A model generated the notes under the pieces. The model was not told the origin of the DNA and made no database searches. It saw only the letters and a list, made by a program, of their open reading frames with translations. 64,000 nucleotides of DNA from Bradyrhizobium nivariense (GTDB lineage: Bacteria > Pseudomonadota > Alphaproteobacteria > Rhizobiales > Xanthobacteraceae), in the NCBI RefSeq assembly GCF_029846715.1, contig NZ_JARVWW010000018.1:1-64000 (forward strand), in the 5' to 3' direction. Of the stretch, positions 35,239 to 44,294 are shown piece by piece. Numbering within the stretch: the first letter of the stretch is position 1; each line of letters opens with the position of its first letter. The position numbers and the translations under genes were made by a program.

Positions 35239-35440
35239 CGTCAGCCTCCGATCCGGAGGGGATAAGCGCCGAACCGGGAACTCGTTCCCAACGGTTGGCG
35301 ATTTTTTTCGCAACCGCGAAATGACAAAACGCACCGGTCCGGGCAGAGCCGGGCCGGCGCGCTTGGGGAGGTTCAGGCACGTTTCGGGAGGCTTGCCGGT
35401 CTTGTTGTGGGCCGGCTTGGCCAAGTCCCGTCGAAAGAGC

Positions 35441-35995
35441 TCAGAGACGATACAGGATCTGGTCGGTCCAGAACCGCTCGAGGCGGTGCAGCGACTTGTT
35501 GAGGGTCGAGAACTCCTCGCCCGAGATGCCGCCGACCTGCTCCACCGTCTTGACGTGCTTCTGGTAGAGCGAATCGACGATGCGACGAACTTCCTGGCCC
35601 TGCGGCGTCAGGCGGATGCGCACCGAGCGGCGATCGACGCGCGAGCGCTGATGATCGAGGAAGCCGAGCTCGACGAGCTTCTTCAGATTGTAGGAGACGT
35701 TGGAGCCGAGGTAATAACCGCGCGTGCGCAGTTCGCCCGCGGTCAGCTCCTTGTCGCCGATGTTGTAGAGCAGGAGCGCCTGCACCGAGTTGATGTCCGC
35801 ACGGCCGCGGCGATCGAACTCGTCCTTGATGACGTCGAGCAGCCGGCGATGCAGCCGCTCCACCAGAGTCAAAGCTTCCAGATAGAGCGTCTGCACCGAA
35901 CCCTGCTGGCCGGAGACGCGCTCTGCGGTATCTGCCGCAGTTGCGACGGCTTTCATCATGACACTTCCCCTGTTGTCGTTTTTATCGACACTCAT
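35441..35995 (-). CDS. MarR-family winged-helix regulator, LdtR-like
   Basis: The 184-residue protein has a MarR winged HTH at about 60-150 (ALLLYNIGDKELTAGELRTR, YYLGSNVSYNLKKLVELGFL, wing with RSRVDRRSVRIRLTPQG) and flanking dimerisation helices. The C-terminal segment (GISGEEFSTLNKSLHRLERFW) matches the LdtR-type regulators of Rhizobiales, which control an L,D-transpeptidase and stress genes; this specific assignment is from memory of the family. An AT-rich upstream region (36040-36100) likely holds its promoter. Confidence 0.85.
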   Translation of the reverse strand: MSVDKNDNRGSVMMKAVATAADTAERVSGQQGSVQTLYLEALTLVERLHRRLLDVIKDEFDRRGRADINSVQALLLYNIGDKELTAGELRTRGYYLGSNVSYNLKKLVELGFLDHQRSRVDRRSVRIRLTPQGQEVRRIVDSLYQKHVKTVEQVGGISGEEFSTLNKSLHRLERFWTDQILYRL

Positions 35996-36478
35996 TCGAC
36001 GAAACTTGTGTCCCGTCTGATAGGTGCAACTTAAGGGGCTCGTTTGAAGATCGGCTTAAATAAGAGAATAAAGAGATCATGAATTTAAGACAGTGAATTG
36101 CGGATTAAGCCTGTGCCACAAGTACTTTTCGCAACCCTCTGTTGACTCTCGCAAGGTCCTGTTCACCCTCCGTCCGCCCCGATTGTCGCATTCCAGAACA
36201 GCCCCGCCCCGTTTCGAAACGGCCGCGTAAGAGCTGTGGCGGAATGCACGGAGTCAACGAAAAGTTACCTCGAATTTTAGGCAACCAGCGGTCAACCAAG
36301 CGCGACATTCTCATGTCCCGGACCAGCACAGCGAAGCGGAGCGCAGAGCCGGGACCCAGATGTCACAAGGCGAGATCGCCGAGAAATGGGCCCCGGCTCT
36401 GCGACGCACCACGCCCCGAGCGCGGCACGCTGCATCGCGTCCGGGGCACGAGAGTATTTTTGCTTGGGACGACTTCGC
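35996..36478. other. Intergenic stretch with inverted-repeat element
   Basis: No convincing gene is seen. The AT-rich part (about 36040-36110) fits a promoter for the MarR gene. From about 36302 to 36446 there is a structured element with complementary GCAGAGCCGGG and CCCCGGCTCTGCG arms and a distal GTCCGGGGCAC segment; it looks like a dispersed intergenic repeat typical of the genus, but no second copy is in this window. Confidence 0.5.
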
Positions 36479-36976
36479 CTATGGCGGCCGTTCGCGTGCG
36501 GCCATCCACGCGAGCGCGAGATAGGCGGCCAGCATGAAGGCTTCGACCCCGACCACGATCAGGCTACCGCCGTAGATGCCCGGGAACATCAGCTCGATCA
36601 CCGCCATCGACACCACGGTGGTCAGCCACACCACCGCGCCCCAAGGCGTGGCGAGCCAGAGGCCAACCGCGGCAACGAGCTCGATCACGGCGAAGTAGAC
36701 GGTGGCGGCCTGCCAGGCCATCGCCTGGTTCTCGAACGCCTCGTCCTCGCCGCCGACGAAGCCGGTGACCTGCGCCCAGTGATAGAGACCTTTCAGGATC
36801 GAGAGCAGCGCCATCATCCGCAGGAACAGCACGAGCCGGCGCGTCCAGACATTGTCGTCGGACTCAGTCCGCTCCGACGAGATCGCCGCCACCGACATTG
36901 CGTTGTCTCTGGCATTGTCTCGGACGGCGTCCCTGGCAGTTTCGCGGGCCGCATCGCGGGTGGAGATCTCGGACAT
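36479..36976 (-). CDS. DUF6163-like membrane protein
   Basis: The 165-residue protein has a repetitive, charged N-terminal tail (RDAARETARDAVRDNARDNA) followed by four hydrophobic helices (about 50-65, 85-105, 110-130 and 135-158). I recognise it as the Bradyrhizobiaceae membrane protein annotated DUF6163, usually beside hemB as here, where it is divergent from hemB. Topology suggests an inner membrane protein; function unknown. The tandem-repeat tail may vary between strains. Confidence 0.75.
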   Translation of the reverse strand: MSEISTRDAARETARDAVRDNARDNAMSVAAISSERTESDDNVWTRRLVLFLRMMALLSILKGLYHWAQVTGFVGGEDEAFENQAMAWQAATVYFAVIELVAAVGLWLATPWGAVVWLTTVVSMAVIELMFPGIYGGSLIVVGVEAFMLAAYLALAWMAARERPP

Positions 36977-37102
36977 GGCCCCTTCTGGCTGCTTTGCCCC
37001 GCAAAATCAATCGGCTGCCCAGGTCACTTCGGCTGCCCAAGTCACTTCTTTGCCTTGCGGCAGGTCAAGCCGCGGTGACGGGAACCATGCGAGCTGGTAT
37101 AA

Positions 37103-37111
37103 GAATAATTC
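37103..37111. promoter_or_regulatory. Possible Irr (ICE-like) dyad before hemB
   Basis: The sequence GAAT-A-ATTC, 18 bases before the hemB ATG, resembles the core of iron control elements (GAA-N-TTC with A/T flanks) bound by Irr, which represses hemB in B. japonicum. Flanks fit only partly, so this is weak. Confidence 0.3.
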
Positions 37112-37128
37112 CAGCCGGAGGAAGAGTG

Positions 37129-38190
37129 ATGGCGATCAAATACGGACGTCCGATCGAATTGCGCGAAGTTTCGCGCCGGGATGGCGCTGGCGCCTCCCCT
37201 GCCCTCGATCTGACCGTCCGCCCGCGCCGCAACCGCAAGGCCGAATGGGCCCGGCGCATGGTGCGCGAGAACGTGCTCACCACCGACGATTTGATCTGGC
37301 CGCTGTTCCTGATCGACGGCAACAACAGGCGCGAGCAGATCGCCTCGATGCCGGGCGTCGACCGCCTCAGCGTCGACCAGGCCGTGCGCGAAGCCGAGCG
37401 CGCGATGAAGCTCACCATCCCCTGCCTCGCGCTGTTTCCCTACACCGACCCGTCCCTGCGCGACGAGGAAGGCTCGGAAGCCACCAACCCGAACAATCTG
37501 GTCTGTCAGGCGGTGCGCGCGATCAAGAAGGAGTTTCCGGAGATCGGCATTCTCTGCGACGTCGCGCTCGATCCCTTCACCAGCCACGGCCATGACGGCC
37601 TGATCTCCGACGGCAAGATCCTGAACGACGAGACGGTCGCAGTGCTGGTGCGTCAGGCCCTGGTGCAGGCCGAAGCCGGCTGCGACATCATCGCGCCCTC
37701 CGACATGATGGACGGCCGCGTCGCCGCGATCCGCGAGGGCCTGGATCACACCGGTCTGCTTGACGTGCAGATCATGGCCTATGCCGCAAAGTACGCCTCG
37801 GCCTTCTACGGCCCGTTCCGCGACGCCATCGGCTCGGCCAAGACGCTCACCGGCGACAAGCGCACCTACCAGATGGACAGCGCCAATACCGACGAGGCGT
37901 TGCGCGAGGTCGAGCTCGACATCGCCGAGGGCGCCGACATGGTGATGGTGAAGCCCGGCATGCCCTATCTCGACGTCGTCCGCCGCGTGAAGGACACGTT
38001 TGCGATGCCGACCTTCGCCTATCAGGTCTCCGGCGAATACGCGATGATTGCGGCAGCCGCCAACAACGGCTGGCTCGACGGCGACCGCGCCATGATGGAG
38101 AGCCTCCTCGCCTTCAAGCGCGCCGGCGCGGATGGTGTGCTGAGCTACTTCGCGCCGAGGGTGGCGGAGAAGCTGCGGGCGCAAGGGTAA
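37129..38190 (+). CDS. hemB: Delta-aminolevulinic acid dehydratase (porphobilinogen synthase)
   Basis: The 353-residue TIM-barrel enzyme condenses two 5-aminolevulinates to porphobilinogen in haem synthesis. Schiff-base lysines are Lys221 (AAKYASAFYGPF) and Lys275 (MVKPGMPYLD). The metal loop reads CDVALDPFTSHGHDG (143-157): aspartates replace the second and third cysteines of zinc enzymes, the pattern of the Mg-type enzyme known in B. japonicum. ATG 37129 has GGAGGAAG upstream; the longer frame is not conserved. A GAATAATTC dyad at 37103-37111 could be an Irr-type element. Confidence 0.96.
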   Translation: MAIKYGRPIELREVSRRDGAGASPALDLTVRPRRNRKAEWARRMVRENVLTTDDLIWPLFLIDGNNRREQIASMPGVDRLSVDQAVREAERAMKLTIPCLALFPYTDPSLRDEEGSEATNPNNLVCQAVRAIKKEFPEIGILCDVALDPFTSHGHDGLISDGKILNDETVAVLVRQALVQAEAGCDIIAPSDMMDGRVAAIREGLDHTGLLDVQIMAYAAKYASAFYGPFRDAIGSAKTLTGDKRTYQMDSANTDEALREVELDIAEGADMVMVKPGMPYLDVVRRVKDTFAMPTFAYQVSGEYAMIAAAANNGWLDGDRAMMESLLAFKRAGADGVLSYFAPRVAEKLRAQG

Positions 38191-38357
38191 GCCCCATCGC
38201 CGGGACGACTGATGCGAGGCGCCAGCATCGCCCCTCACGACCAGCCCCCACCGCCCCCGAATCGCCGGAATATTTCGGCTTGTTAATCCCGGCGCCCTTG
38301 GCACGCGGACTGCCTGTTCCCATGTCCAGCCAGGGAGTTTCCTTCGGGAGGACGGTC

Positions 38358-38897
38358 ATGTCTTATTCGGATTCGGGCAATGCCTGGCGCAATGGCGGTG
38401 GGGCGCAGCCGCACGCTTACGATCCCTATCTGCACCCGGAACTGTTCCGCGGCGTTGCGACGCGGCGGGTGTTCGCCTTCCTGATCGACATGATCGTGAT
38501 CTCGGTGCCGGTAATCCTCGGCTACCTCTTCATCGCGGTGTTCGGCGTGGTCACGCTCGGCATCGGCTGGGCGCTGTTCTGGCTGGCCTGGCCGGCCTCC
38601 GTGATCTGGGCCATCGTCTATTACGGCGCCTGCATCGGCGGCCCGTCGTCCGCGACCATCGGCATGCGCTTGATGGATCTGGAGTTGCGCACCTGGTACG
38701 GCGCACCCGGCTATTTCGTGCTCGGCGCCACCCACGCCGTGCTGTTCTGGGTAACCGTCTCGTTCCTGTCGCCCTTCGTGGTGCTGGTCGGGCTGTTCAA
38801 CGGCCGCAGGCGCTTGCTGCAGGATTTCGTGCTTGGAACGGTCGTGATCAACAATTCCGTTCGTGCGCCGGTGCCTCAAGGCGCCAGGACCTTTTGA
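38358..38897 (+). CDS. RDD-family membrane protein
   Basis: The 179-residue protein has the RDD signature arrangement: ELFRGVATRRVFAFLIDMIVI with the Arg-Asp pair at the start of helix 1, helix 2 (about 70-95), then GPSSATIGMRLMDLEL and a third helix (about 120-140), ending with QDFVLGTVVINNS. RDD proteins are uncharacterised polytopic inner membrane proteins. ATG 38358 has GGGAGG upstream. It follows hemB by about 170 bases. Confidence 0.9.
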   Translation: MSYSDSGNAWRNGGGAQPHAYDPYLHPELFRGVATRRVFAFLIDMIVISVPVILGYLFIAVFGVVTLGIGWALFWLAWPASVIWAIVYYGACIGGPSSATIGMRLMDLELRTWYGAPGYFVLGATHAVLFWVTVSFLSPFVVLVGLFNGRRRLLQDFVLGTVVINNSVRAPVPQGARTF

Positions 38898-39048
38898 TCA
38901 GGGACCTTTTGATCAGGGACCTTTTTGGATCAAGAACCTATCAACCTTGACCCGCTAAGCTGACCGATCTGACCTGCCGACTAGACCGATTGACCGGGGG
39001 CTTTTGTAGCGCGATGCTGATGCTCATTTTGGAGGCCCACGACGTCCC

Positions 39049-39825
39049 TTGACCCAGCACTCGCGCGACACACCCCAATTTTACCTCACGGCGCCGTCCC
39101 CGTGCCCGTATCTGCCGGGCCGGCACGAGCGCAAGGTGTTTACGCACCTCGTGGGTGAGCGCGCCGGTGACCTCAACGACCTCCTGACCCATGGCGGCTT
39201 CCGTCGCAGCCAGTCGATCGCCTACCGGCCGGCCTGCGACCAGTGCCGCGCCTGCGTCTCGGTCCGGGTGATCGCCAACGAGTTCCGCCCCTCCCGCAAT
39301 TTCCGAAAAGTTATCGCGCGCAACGCCGACATCATCGGCGAGCAGCGCAGCGCGGTGCCGACCTCCGAGCAATATTCGGTGTTCCGCGCCTATCTCGATT
39401 CCCGTCACCGCCATGGCGGCATGGCCGACATGACCGTGCTCGACTACGCCATGATGGTCGAGGACAGCCATGTCGAGACCCGCATCATCGAGTACCGCAA
39501 GCGCGGTCCCGACAGCGGCATCACCGGCCGCGGCCAGGAGCTGATCGCGGTCGCGCTGACCGACGTGCTCAGCGACGGCCTGTCGATGGTCTATTCGTTC
39601 TTCGAGCCCGGCGAAGTCAGCCGCTCGATGGGCACCTTCATGATCCTCGACCACATCGCCCGCGCTCGCCGGCAAGGGCTGCCTTACGTCTATCTCGGCT
39701 ACTGGATCGAAGGCTCGAAGAAGATGGACTACAAGGCCCGCTTCCTGCCGCAGCAGCGCCTCGCGCCGTCAGGTTGGCTGCGCGTCGACGCTCAGGGCGA
39801 TGCGGCGTCCGAGCCGCAGGATTAG
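39049..39825 (+). CDS. bpt: Aspartate/glutamate leucyltransferase (N-end rule)
   Basis: The 258-residue cytoplasmic aminoacyl-tRNA:protein transferase adds leucine to N-terminal Asp or Glu for ClpS-ClpAP degradation. Family segments: FYLTAPSPCPYLPGRHERK, RRSQSIAYRPACDQCRACVS with the conserved Cys cluster, FRKVIARN, VYSFFEPGEVSRSMGTFMI and LPYVYLGYWIEGSKKMDYKARFLP. The start is TTG 39049; no upstream ATG in frame is better. The product is full length. A palindromic repeat immediately after the stop (39830) may serve as terminator. Confidence 0.94.
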   Translation: MTQHSRDTPQFYLTAPSPCPYLPGRHERKVFTHLVGERAGDLNDLLTHGGFRRSQSIAYRPACDQCRACVSVRVIANEFRPSRNFRKVIARNADIIGEQRSAVPTSEQYSVFRAYLDSRHRHGGMADMTVLDYAMMVEDSHVETRIIEYRKRGPDSGITGRGQELIAVALTDVLSDGLSMVYSFFEPGEVSRSMGTFMILDHIARARRQGLPYVYLGYWIEGSKKMDYKARFLPQQRLAPSGWLRVDAQGDAASEPQD

Positions 39826-39829
39826 CTCT

Positions 39830-39936
39830 CTGTCGTGCCCCGGCTTGACCGGGGCATCCAGTACGCCGCGGCGCCTCGGCTCAGTCACAACTGTCTCTGG
39901 AATACTGGATCGTCCGGTCAAGCCGGACGACGACAG
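39830..39936. repeat. Palindromic intergenic repeat, copy B
   Basis: Bounded by CTGTCGTG/CGACGACAG, with GCCCCGG-CTTGA-CCGGGGC on the left arm and CGTCCGG-TCAAG-CCGGACG on the right: each arm is a complete hairpin and the two share ATCCAGTA/TACTGGAT. The stem sequences differ between arms but remain self-complementary. It lies between the convergent bpt and mntH genes, a position suited to bidirectional termination. Confidence 0.88.
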
Positions 39937-39947
39937 CCGTGGTGTGC

Positions 39948-41300
39948 TCACCCGAACAGCGTATCCGCCAGCAGCTTCACGTTCAAAATCACGATGATGC
40001 CCGCGACGATCCACGCGATCGCCGCCACCCACACCGGTATGACGAACTGGCCCATCTTGCGGCGGTCGGAGACGAAGCGGACCAGCGGGATGACGGCGAA
40101 GGGAAGCTGCATCGACAGCACGACCTGGCTGAACACCAGGAGATCGGCCGTGCCGCGCTCGCCATAGATCGCGGTGACGACGATCACGGGAACGATGGCG
40201 ATGCCGCGCGTCAGCAACCGGCGCGCCCAGCTCGGCAGGCGCAAATCGAGAAAGCCTTCCATCACGATCTGGCCGGCGAGCGTCGCCGTCACCGTTGAAT
40301 TCAGGCCCGAGGCGAGCAGCGCCACCGCAAATAGCGTCGAGGCGATGCCGAGGCCGAGCAGCGGAGACAGCAGCTCGAACGCCTGGCCGATCTCGGCGAC
40401 ATCCGAGTGGCCGGTCTTGTGGAAGGTCGCGGCGGCCACGACGAGGATCGCGGCATTGATGAACAGCGCCAGCATCAGGGCGACGGTCGAATCCGTCGTC
40501 GCCCATTTGATCGCCTCGCGCCGGCCGGTGTCGTTGCGCTCATAGGCGCGCGTCTGCACGATCGACGAATGCAGATAGAGATTATGCGGCATTACGGTGG
40601 CGCCGATGATGCCGATCGCGATGTAGAGCATCTCGGGGTTGGTGAAGATCTCGGTCTTCGGCACAAATCCCCTCAGCATCTCGGCAATCGGCGGTGCAGC
40701 CGCGGCAAGCTGGACCGTGAAGCAGACTGCGATCACAACGAGCAGTGCGATGACGAAGGCTTCGAGGAAACGGAAGCCACGATTCATCAGGATGAGCAGC
40801 AAGAAGGCATCCAGCGCGGCAATCAGCGCGCCGCCGATCAGGGGAATGCCGAACAGCAGTTTGAGGGCGATCGCCGTGCCGATGACCTCGGCGAGATCGC
40901 AGGCGATGATCGCCGCCTCGCAGGCGAGCCACAGCATGAAGTTCACCGCCGGCGAATAGGTCGCGCGGCAGGCCTGCGCGAGGTCGCGGTCGGTGACGAT
41001 GCCGAGCCGTGCCGCCAGCGATTGCAGCAGGATCGCCATCAAATTCGAGAGCAGGATGACGGAGAGCAGCGTGTAGCCGAACTTGGACCCACCGGCGAGA
41101 TCGGTCGCCCAATTGCCGGGGTCCATGTAGCCCACCGAGACCAGATAGCCCGGGCCGACGAAGGCGAGCAGGCGCCGCCACCACACCCCCGCGATGGGGA
41201 TTGCGACCGTGGCATTCACCTCGGCCAGGCTCTTGGTAGCAGGCGCGTCGGAGCGCCAGCCGGCGGCGTCTCGGGTCAGATCGGGAGAGCGAGCATCCAT
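39948..41300 (-). CDS. mntH: NRAMP-family Mn2+/Fe2+ transporter
   Basis: The 450-residue, 11-helix protein imports Mn2+ (and Fe2+) with protons. Diagnostic motifs are GYMDPGNWATDLAGG in helix 1 and MPHNLYLHSS in helix 6, and AFELLSPLLGLGIASTLF. I set the start at ATG 41300 (MDARSPDL); a longer frame reaches into the regulatory site upstream. The TTGCAA-type dyad at 41328-41348 fits control by Mur/Fur, known for B. japonicum mntH. Confidence 0.95.
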   Translation of the reverse strand: MDARSPDLTRDAAGWRSDAPATKSLAEVNATVAIPIAGVWWRRLLAFVGPGYLVSVGYMDPGNWATDLAGGSKFGYTLLSVILLSNLMAILLQSLAARLGIVTDRDLAQACRATYSPAVNFMLWLACEAAIIACDLAEVIGTAIALKLLFGIPLIGGALIAALDAFLLLILMNRGFRFLEAFVIALLVVIAVCFTVQLAAAAPPIAEMLRGFVPKTEIFTNPEMLYIAIGIIGATVMPHNLYLHSSIVQTRAYERNDTGRREAIKWATTDSTVALMLALFINAAILVVAAATFHKTGHSDVAEIGQAFELLSPLLGLGIASTLFAVALLASGLNSTVTATLAGQIVMEGFLDLRLPSWARRLLTRGIAIVPVIVVTAIYGERGTADLLVFSQVVLSMQLPFAVIPLVRFVSDRRKMGQFVIPVWVAAIAWIVAGIIVILNVKLLADTLFG

Positions 41301-41327
41301 AGGGCGAGAATACCGAAGTCGAACCTT

Positions 41328-41348
41328 ATTGCAACTCATTTGCAACTG
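41328..41348 (-). promoter_or_regulatory. Mur/Fur-like site upstream of mntH
   Basis: Read on the minus strand, the sequence CAGTTGCAAATGAGTTGCAAT contains two TTGCAA hexamers, each palindromic, spaced by 5 bases, 28 bases before the mntH ATG. Such TGCAA-N-TTGCA motifs are typical of manganese-responsive Mur/Fur binding in alphaproteobacteria. Match to a consensus is by eye only. Confidence 0.55.
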
Positions 41349-41460
41349 CATCTAGCCGCCTGGATTCCCCAAGCGGCCGTTCCCCTGTCGGGAAGCGGGT
41401 GGGTTTGGCCGTCCTCGGAGGCGGATACTGGCGCCAACTCGACTTTGCAGGAAATGAGCC

Positions 41461-42705
41461 ATGTCAACTCCCCCGCGCCTCCCCGAGACATTCAACCGCC
41501 TCGCCTGGTCCAACCTGGCGGCACAGTCGGCCGAACAGATCGCGCTGGCCGCGGCCCCTATCGTCGCGGTGCTGACGCTCGGCGTCGCCGAAGGCCAAAC
41601 CGGCCTGCTCCAGACCGCGCTCACGCTGCCTTTCGTCCTGTTCGCCATTCCGGCCGGCCTGCTCGCCGACCGCATCTCCCGCCGCTCGCTGATGGCGGGT
41701 GCCGAGGCGCTGCGGGCCGCGGCCCTTGCGGCGATCGTGCTGCTGCTCGCGCTCGGCGCGCTCAATCTGCCGCTGCTGGCGCTGCTCGGCTTTGCCGCCG
41801 TGTGCGGCACCGTCGTCTACAGCGTGGCCGCGCCGGCACTGGTGCCCTCGCTGGTGAGTTCGGACCTGTTGCCGGCAGCCAATGCGCGGATCGAGCTCGC
41901 ACGCACCATCGCCTTCGCCAGCGGCCCTGCGCTCGGCGGCGCGCTGGTAGGGTGGTGGGGCGCGAGCCCCGCCTTCGGCTTTGCGGCCGCGCTCTCGGCC
42001 ATCGCCGTCGTGCTGCTCTCCGGCATCTACGAGCCCGCCCGCACACCGGCTCCGCGGCGGCATCCGTTCCAGGACATCCGCGAAGGCGCGGCCTTCGTGT
42101 TTCACCATCCGCTGCTGCGGCCGGTCTTCATCACCCAGTTCATCTTCAACACCGGATGGTTCCTGCAGATCGCGGTGTTCGTGCCTTACGCCGTACGTCA
42201 CCTCGGCCTGACCGCTGCCGGCGTCGGCACCGTGCTGACGATGTACGGCGTCGGCATGGTGATCGGCGCGCTGTTCGCCACGCGCGTGATGAAGCGCATC
42301 GCGTTCGGCACGGTTGTCGGCCTCGGCCCCGTCACCGGCTTCGTCGCCGCGGTGGTGATGGCCCTGACGGTGCTGGTCCCCTCACCCTGGCTTGCGGGCT
42401 TGAGCTTCTTCCTGCTCGGCGTCGGGCCGATCCTGTGGGTGATCTCGACCACGACGCTGCGCCAGTCGGTGACCCCGCCGCGCCTCTTGGGCCGCGTCTC
42501 CGCCATCAACATCATGAGCTACGGCGCCCGCCCGGTCGGCTCGGCGCTGGGTGCGATCGTCGGCGGCATCTGGAGCGCGGAAACGTGCCTCTATCTCGCC
42601 GCCGCCGTGTTCGGCGTGCAGGCGCTGGTCATTTGGCTCTCGCCCGCGGTGGCGCTGGATCGGCAGCCGGAAATGGTGGGCGATGAGGCGGCGGCGCGGT
42701 GCTAA
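41461..42705 (+). CDS. MFS transporter (EntS/TMEffector-type)
   Basis: The 414-residue protein has 12 predicted hydrophobic helices and the N-terminal MFS motif region LLADRISRRSLMAGAEALR, with a second-half motif VGPILWVISTTTLRQSVTPPRLLGRVSAI typical of the MFS_3/enterobactin-exporter-like group. It is an inner membrane exporter of unknown substrate. Start at ATG 41461, 160 bases from the divergent mntH start. Followed by a palindromic repeat pair. Confidence 0.88.
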   Translation: MSTPPRLPETFNRLAWSNLAAQSAEQIALAAAPIVAVLTLGVAEGQTGLLQTALTLPFVLFAIPAGLLADRISRRSLMAGAEALRAAALAAIVLLLALGALNLPLLALLGFAAVCGTVVYSVAAPALVPSLVSSDLLPAANARIELARTIAFASGPALGGALVGWWGASPAFGFAAALSAIAVVLLSGIYEPARTPAPRRHPFQDIREGAAFVFHHPLLRPVFITQFIFNTGWFLQIAVFVPYAVRHLGLTAAGVGTVLTMYGVGMVIGALFATRVMKRIAFGTVVGLGPVTGFVAAVVMALTVLVPSPWLAGLSFFLLGVGPILWVISTTTLRQSVTPPRLLGRVSAINIMSYGARPVGSALGAIVGGIWSAETCLYLAAAVFGVQALVIWLSPAVALDRQPEMVGDEAAARC

Positions 42706-42707
42706 AG

Positions 42708-42751
42708 CATGATCCGGAAAAGTGCGAAGCGGTTTTCCGAAAAGATCATGC
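42708..42751. repeat. Palindromic element GCATGATC...GATCATGC
   Basis: Perfect 8-bp terminal arms with inner CCGGAAAA/TTTTCCG partial pairing (44 bp). It begins 3 bases after the MFS stop and could act as terminator. I know this sequence as a recurrent repeat in Bradyrhizobium and Rhodopseudomonas genomes (from memory). Confidence 0.8.
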
Positions 42752-42763
42752 TCAAACAACAAC

Positions 42764-42806
42764 CTAAAGCGCGATGATGATTCATCCTCATCTCATCGCG
42801 CTTTAG
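42764..42806. repeat. 14-bp perfect inverted repeat
   Basis: CTAAAGCGCGATGA (42764-42777) pairs completely with TCATCGCGCTTTAG (42793-42806) across a 15-base loop. It sits between convergent genes (MFS and cyclase) right after the previous palindrome; a plausible bidirectional terminator. Confidence 0.85.
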
Positions 42807-42857
42807 CATCGCCCTCGCCTCCAACTCGCAATGACGGAGTACGCTGAGACTGCCGGC

Positions 42858-44117
42858 CTAGTTCGCCAGATACCGCTCGTAACTCCCCGTCACCGGCTCG
42901 CTCGCGTCGACCTCCGGATCGAGCGTGTAGAGATCCTGCGCGCGGCCGATGCCGCGGAGCGCGTAGCGGCCGGTGGAGACGAGGTAGCGGCGGCCGGCGG
43001 CGTCGAGGCCCTTGTAGAATTCTGCCGACGCCAGCAGCTCGCGATCGACAGAACGGCTCATCGAGGCGATGCGACTGACCTCGTTCACGGTCGGGCCGAC
43101 CACGGTGAAATCAAGCCGGTCCTCGCTGCCGATATTTCCGTAGAAGACCTCGCCGACATGCAGGCCTATATAGGCGGACGTGGTGGGACGGCCCTCGGCC
43201 TCCCGTCGCAGGTTCAGCGCCGCGACGTTCTTGCGGGAGAGGTGTTCGGCGCGCAGCGCCGCGCGCCGCGCATGCGCCATGTCTTCACCGGTGAACATCG
43301 CGAGCACGCCGTCGCCGATCAGCTTCAGCACATCGCCGCCAGCGTCGTGGATCGCATCGATCACGGCCTGCGCATAGTCGTTGAGGAACGGGATGATCTC
43401 GTCGGGGCCGATGCTCTCGCTGATCCCGGTCGAGCCGCGCAAATCCGAATACCACAGCACGGCGTTGATGCGCTCGGTGACGCCGCGCGAGATGCGCCCG
43501 CGCAGCACCTGCTCGGAGGCATCGCGGCCGAGATAGACCCGGCCGAGCGTGCGCACGATGTCGACCTGTTGCGCCGACTTGATCGCGAGCCCCAGCACCG
43601 GCACGAGATCGCGCAGCGCGACGAGCTCCGGTTCGCTGAAGCCGCTTTCACGCCGCGTGGTCCAGCCGGAGTAGAGGCAGTCCATCTGCCCGAGCGCGCC
43701 GGTCTCGCCGAAACGATGCACGAAAGCGAGGAAATGCCGGTGGCCTTTCTCCGCAAGTTCGCCGATCTGCGAGAAATCGAGCGACGGCGCGTCGGCGAGG
43801 TCGATCACCATCTCGTCGTCGCCATGTTCGAGCAGATGAAAGAACACCGAGCGACGCCAGTTCTTGGCCGCGTCGCCCTCCGCGGTCGAGCCGTATTCGA
43901 GGACGTCGCTCTCGTTGGTCGGCGTATCGCTCCAGCGGAAAGCGCGGCCCTCGTAGATCGGATGCAGCGTATCGATGACGACGAGCCCGCGCGAGAGTTC
44001 CAGCCCTTCGGCGCGGCAGCGCTCGCAGAAGCCGCGCAACAGATCGGATTCGGGTAGGCCTGTAAGACCCTGGCCGGCCAGCCAGTTCATCAGGTCGAGG
44101 CGCGAGGTCAATTGCAT
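42858..44117 (-). CDS. Class III adenylate/guanylate cyclase domain protein
   Basis: The 419-residue protein has an N-terminal region without a clear known fold (about 1-190) and a C-terminal class III cyclase domain (about 215-400): Asp225 in WYSDLRGST and Asp269 in KLIGDGVLAMF are the two metal-binding aspartates, followed by LHVGEVFYGNIGS and FTVVGPTVNEVSRI. It probably makes cAMP. No membrane segment or signal peptide is visible, so it is likely cytoplasmic. Start ATG 44117; a second in-frame ATG is at residue 10. The N-terminal half may sense an unknown signal. Confidence 0.88.
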   Translation of the reverse strand: MQLTSRLDLMNWLAGQGLTGLPESDLLRGFCERCRAEGLELSRGLVVIDTLHPIYEGRAFRWSDTPTNESDVLEYGSTAEGDAAKNWRRSVFFHLLEHGDDEMVIDLADAPSLDFSQIGELAEKGHRHFLAFVHRFGETGALGQMDCLYSGWTTRRESGFSEPELVALRDLVPVLGLAIKSAQQVDIVRTLGRVYLGRDASEQVLRGRISRGVTERINAVLWYSDLRGSTGISESIGPDEIIPFLNDYAQAVIDAIHDAGGDVLKLIGDGVLAMFTGEDMAHARRAALRAEHLSRKNVAALNLRREAEGRPTTSAYIGLHVGEVFYGNIGSEDRLDFTVVGPTVNEVSRIASMSRSVDRELLASAEFYKGLDAAGRRYLVSTGRYALRGIGRAQDLYTLDPEVDASEPVTGSYERYLAN

Positions 44118-44294
44118 ACGCCATTATGCCGTGCATTCGTGACGAGCGAAAGGCGCAAGCCACGCGCGGGCCGTGCGCAAGGCTCCCGTCCCTTGCAGGT
44201 CGAACATGCCGTGGCCGCGGTTGACGCATCCACTACGCGGGCGGCAAATGCCGGCGATGATGACTTTGTCGGCCAGAATCGGACGCACGCGCGG

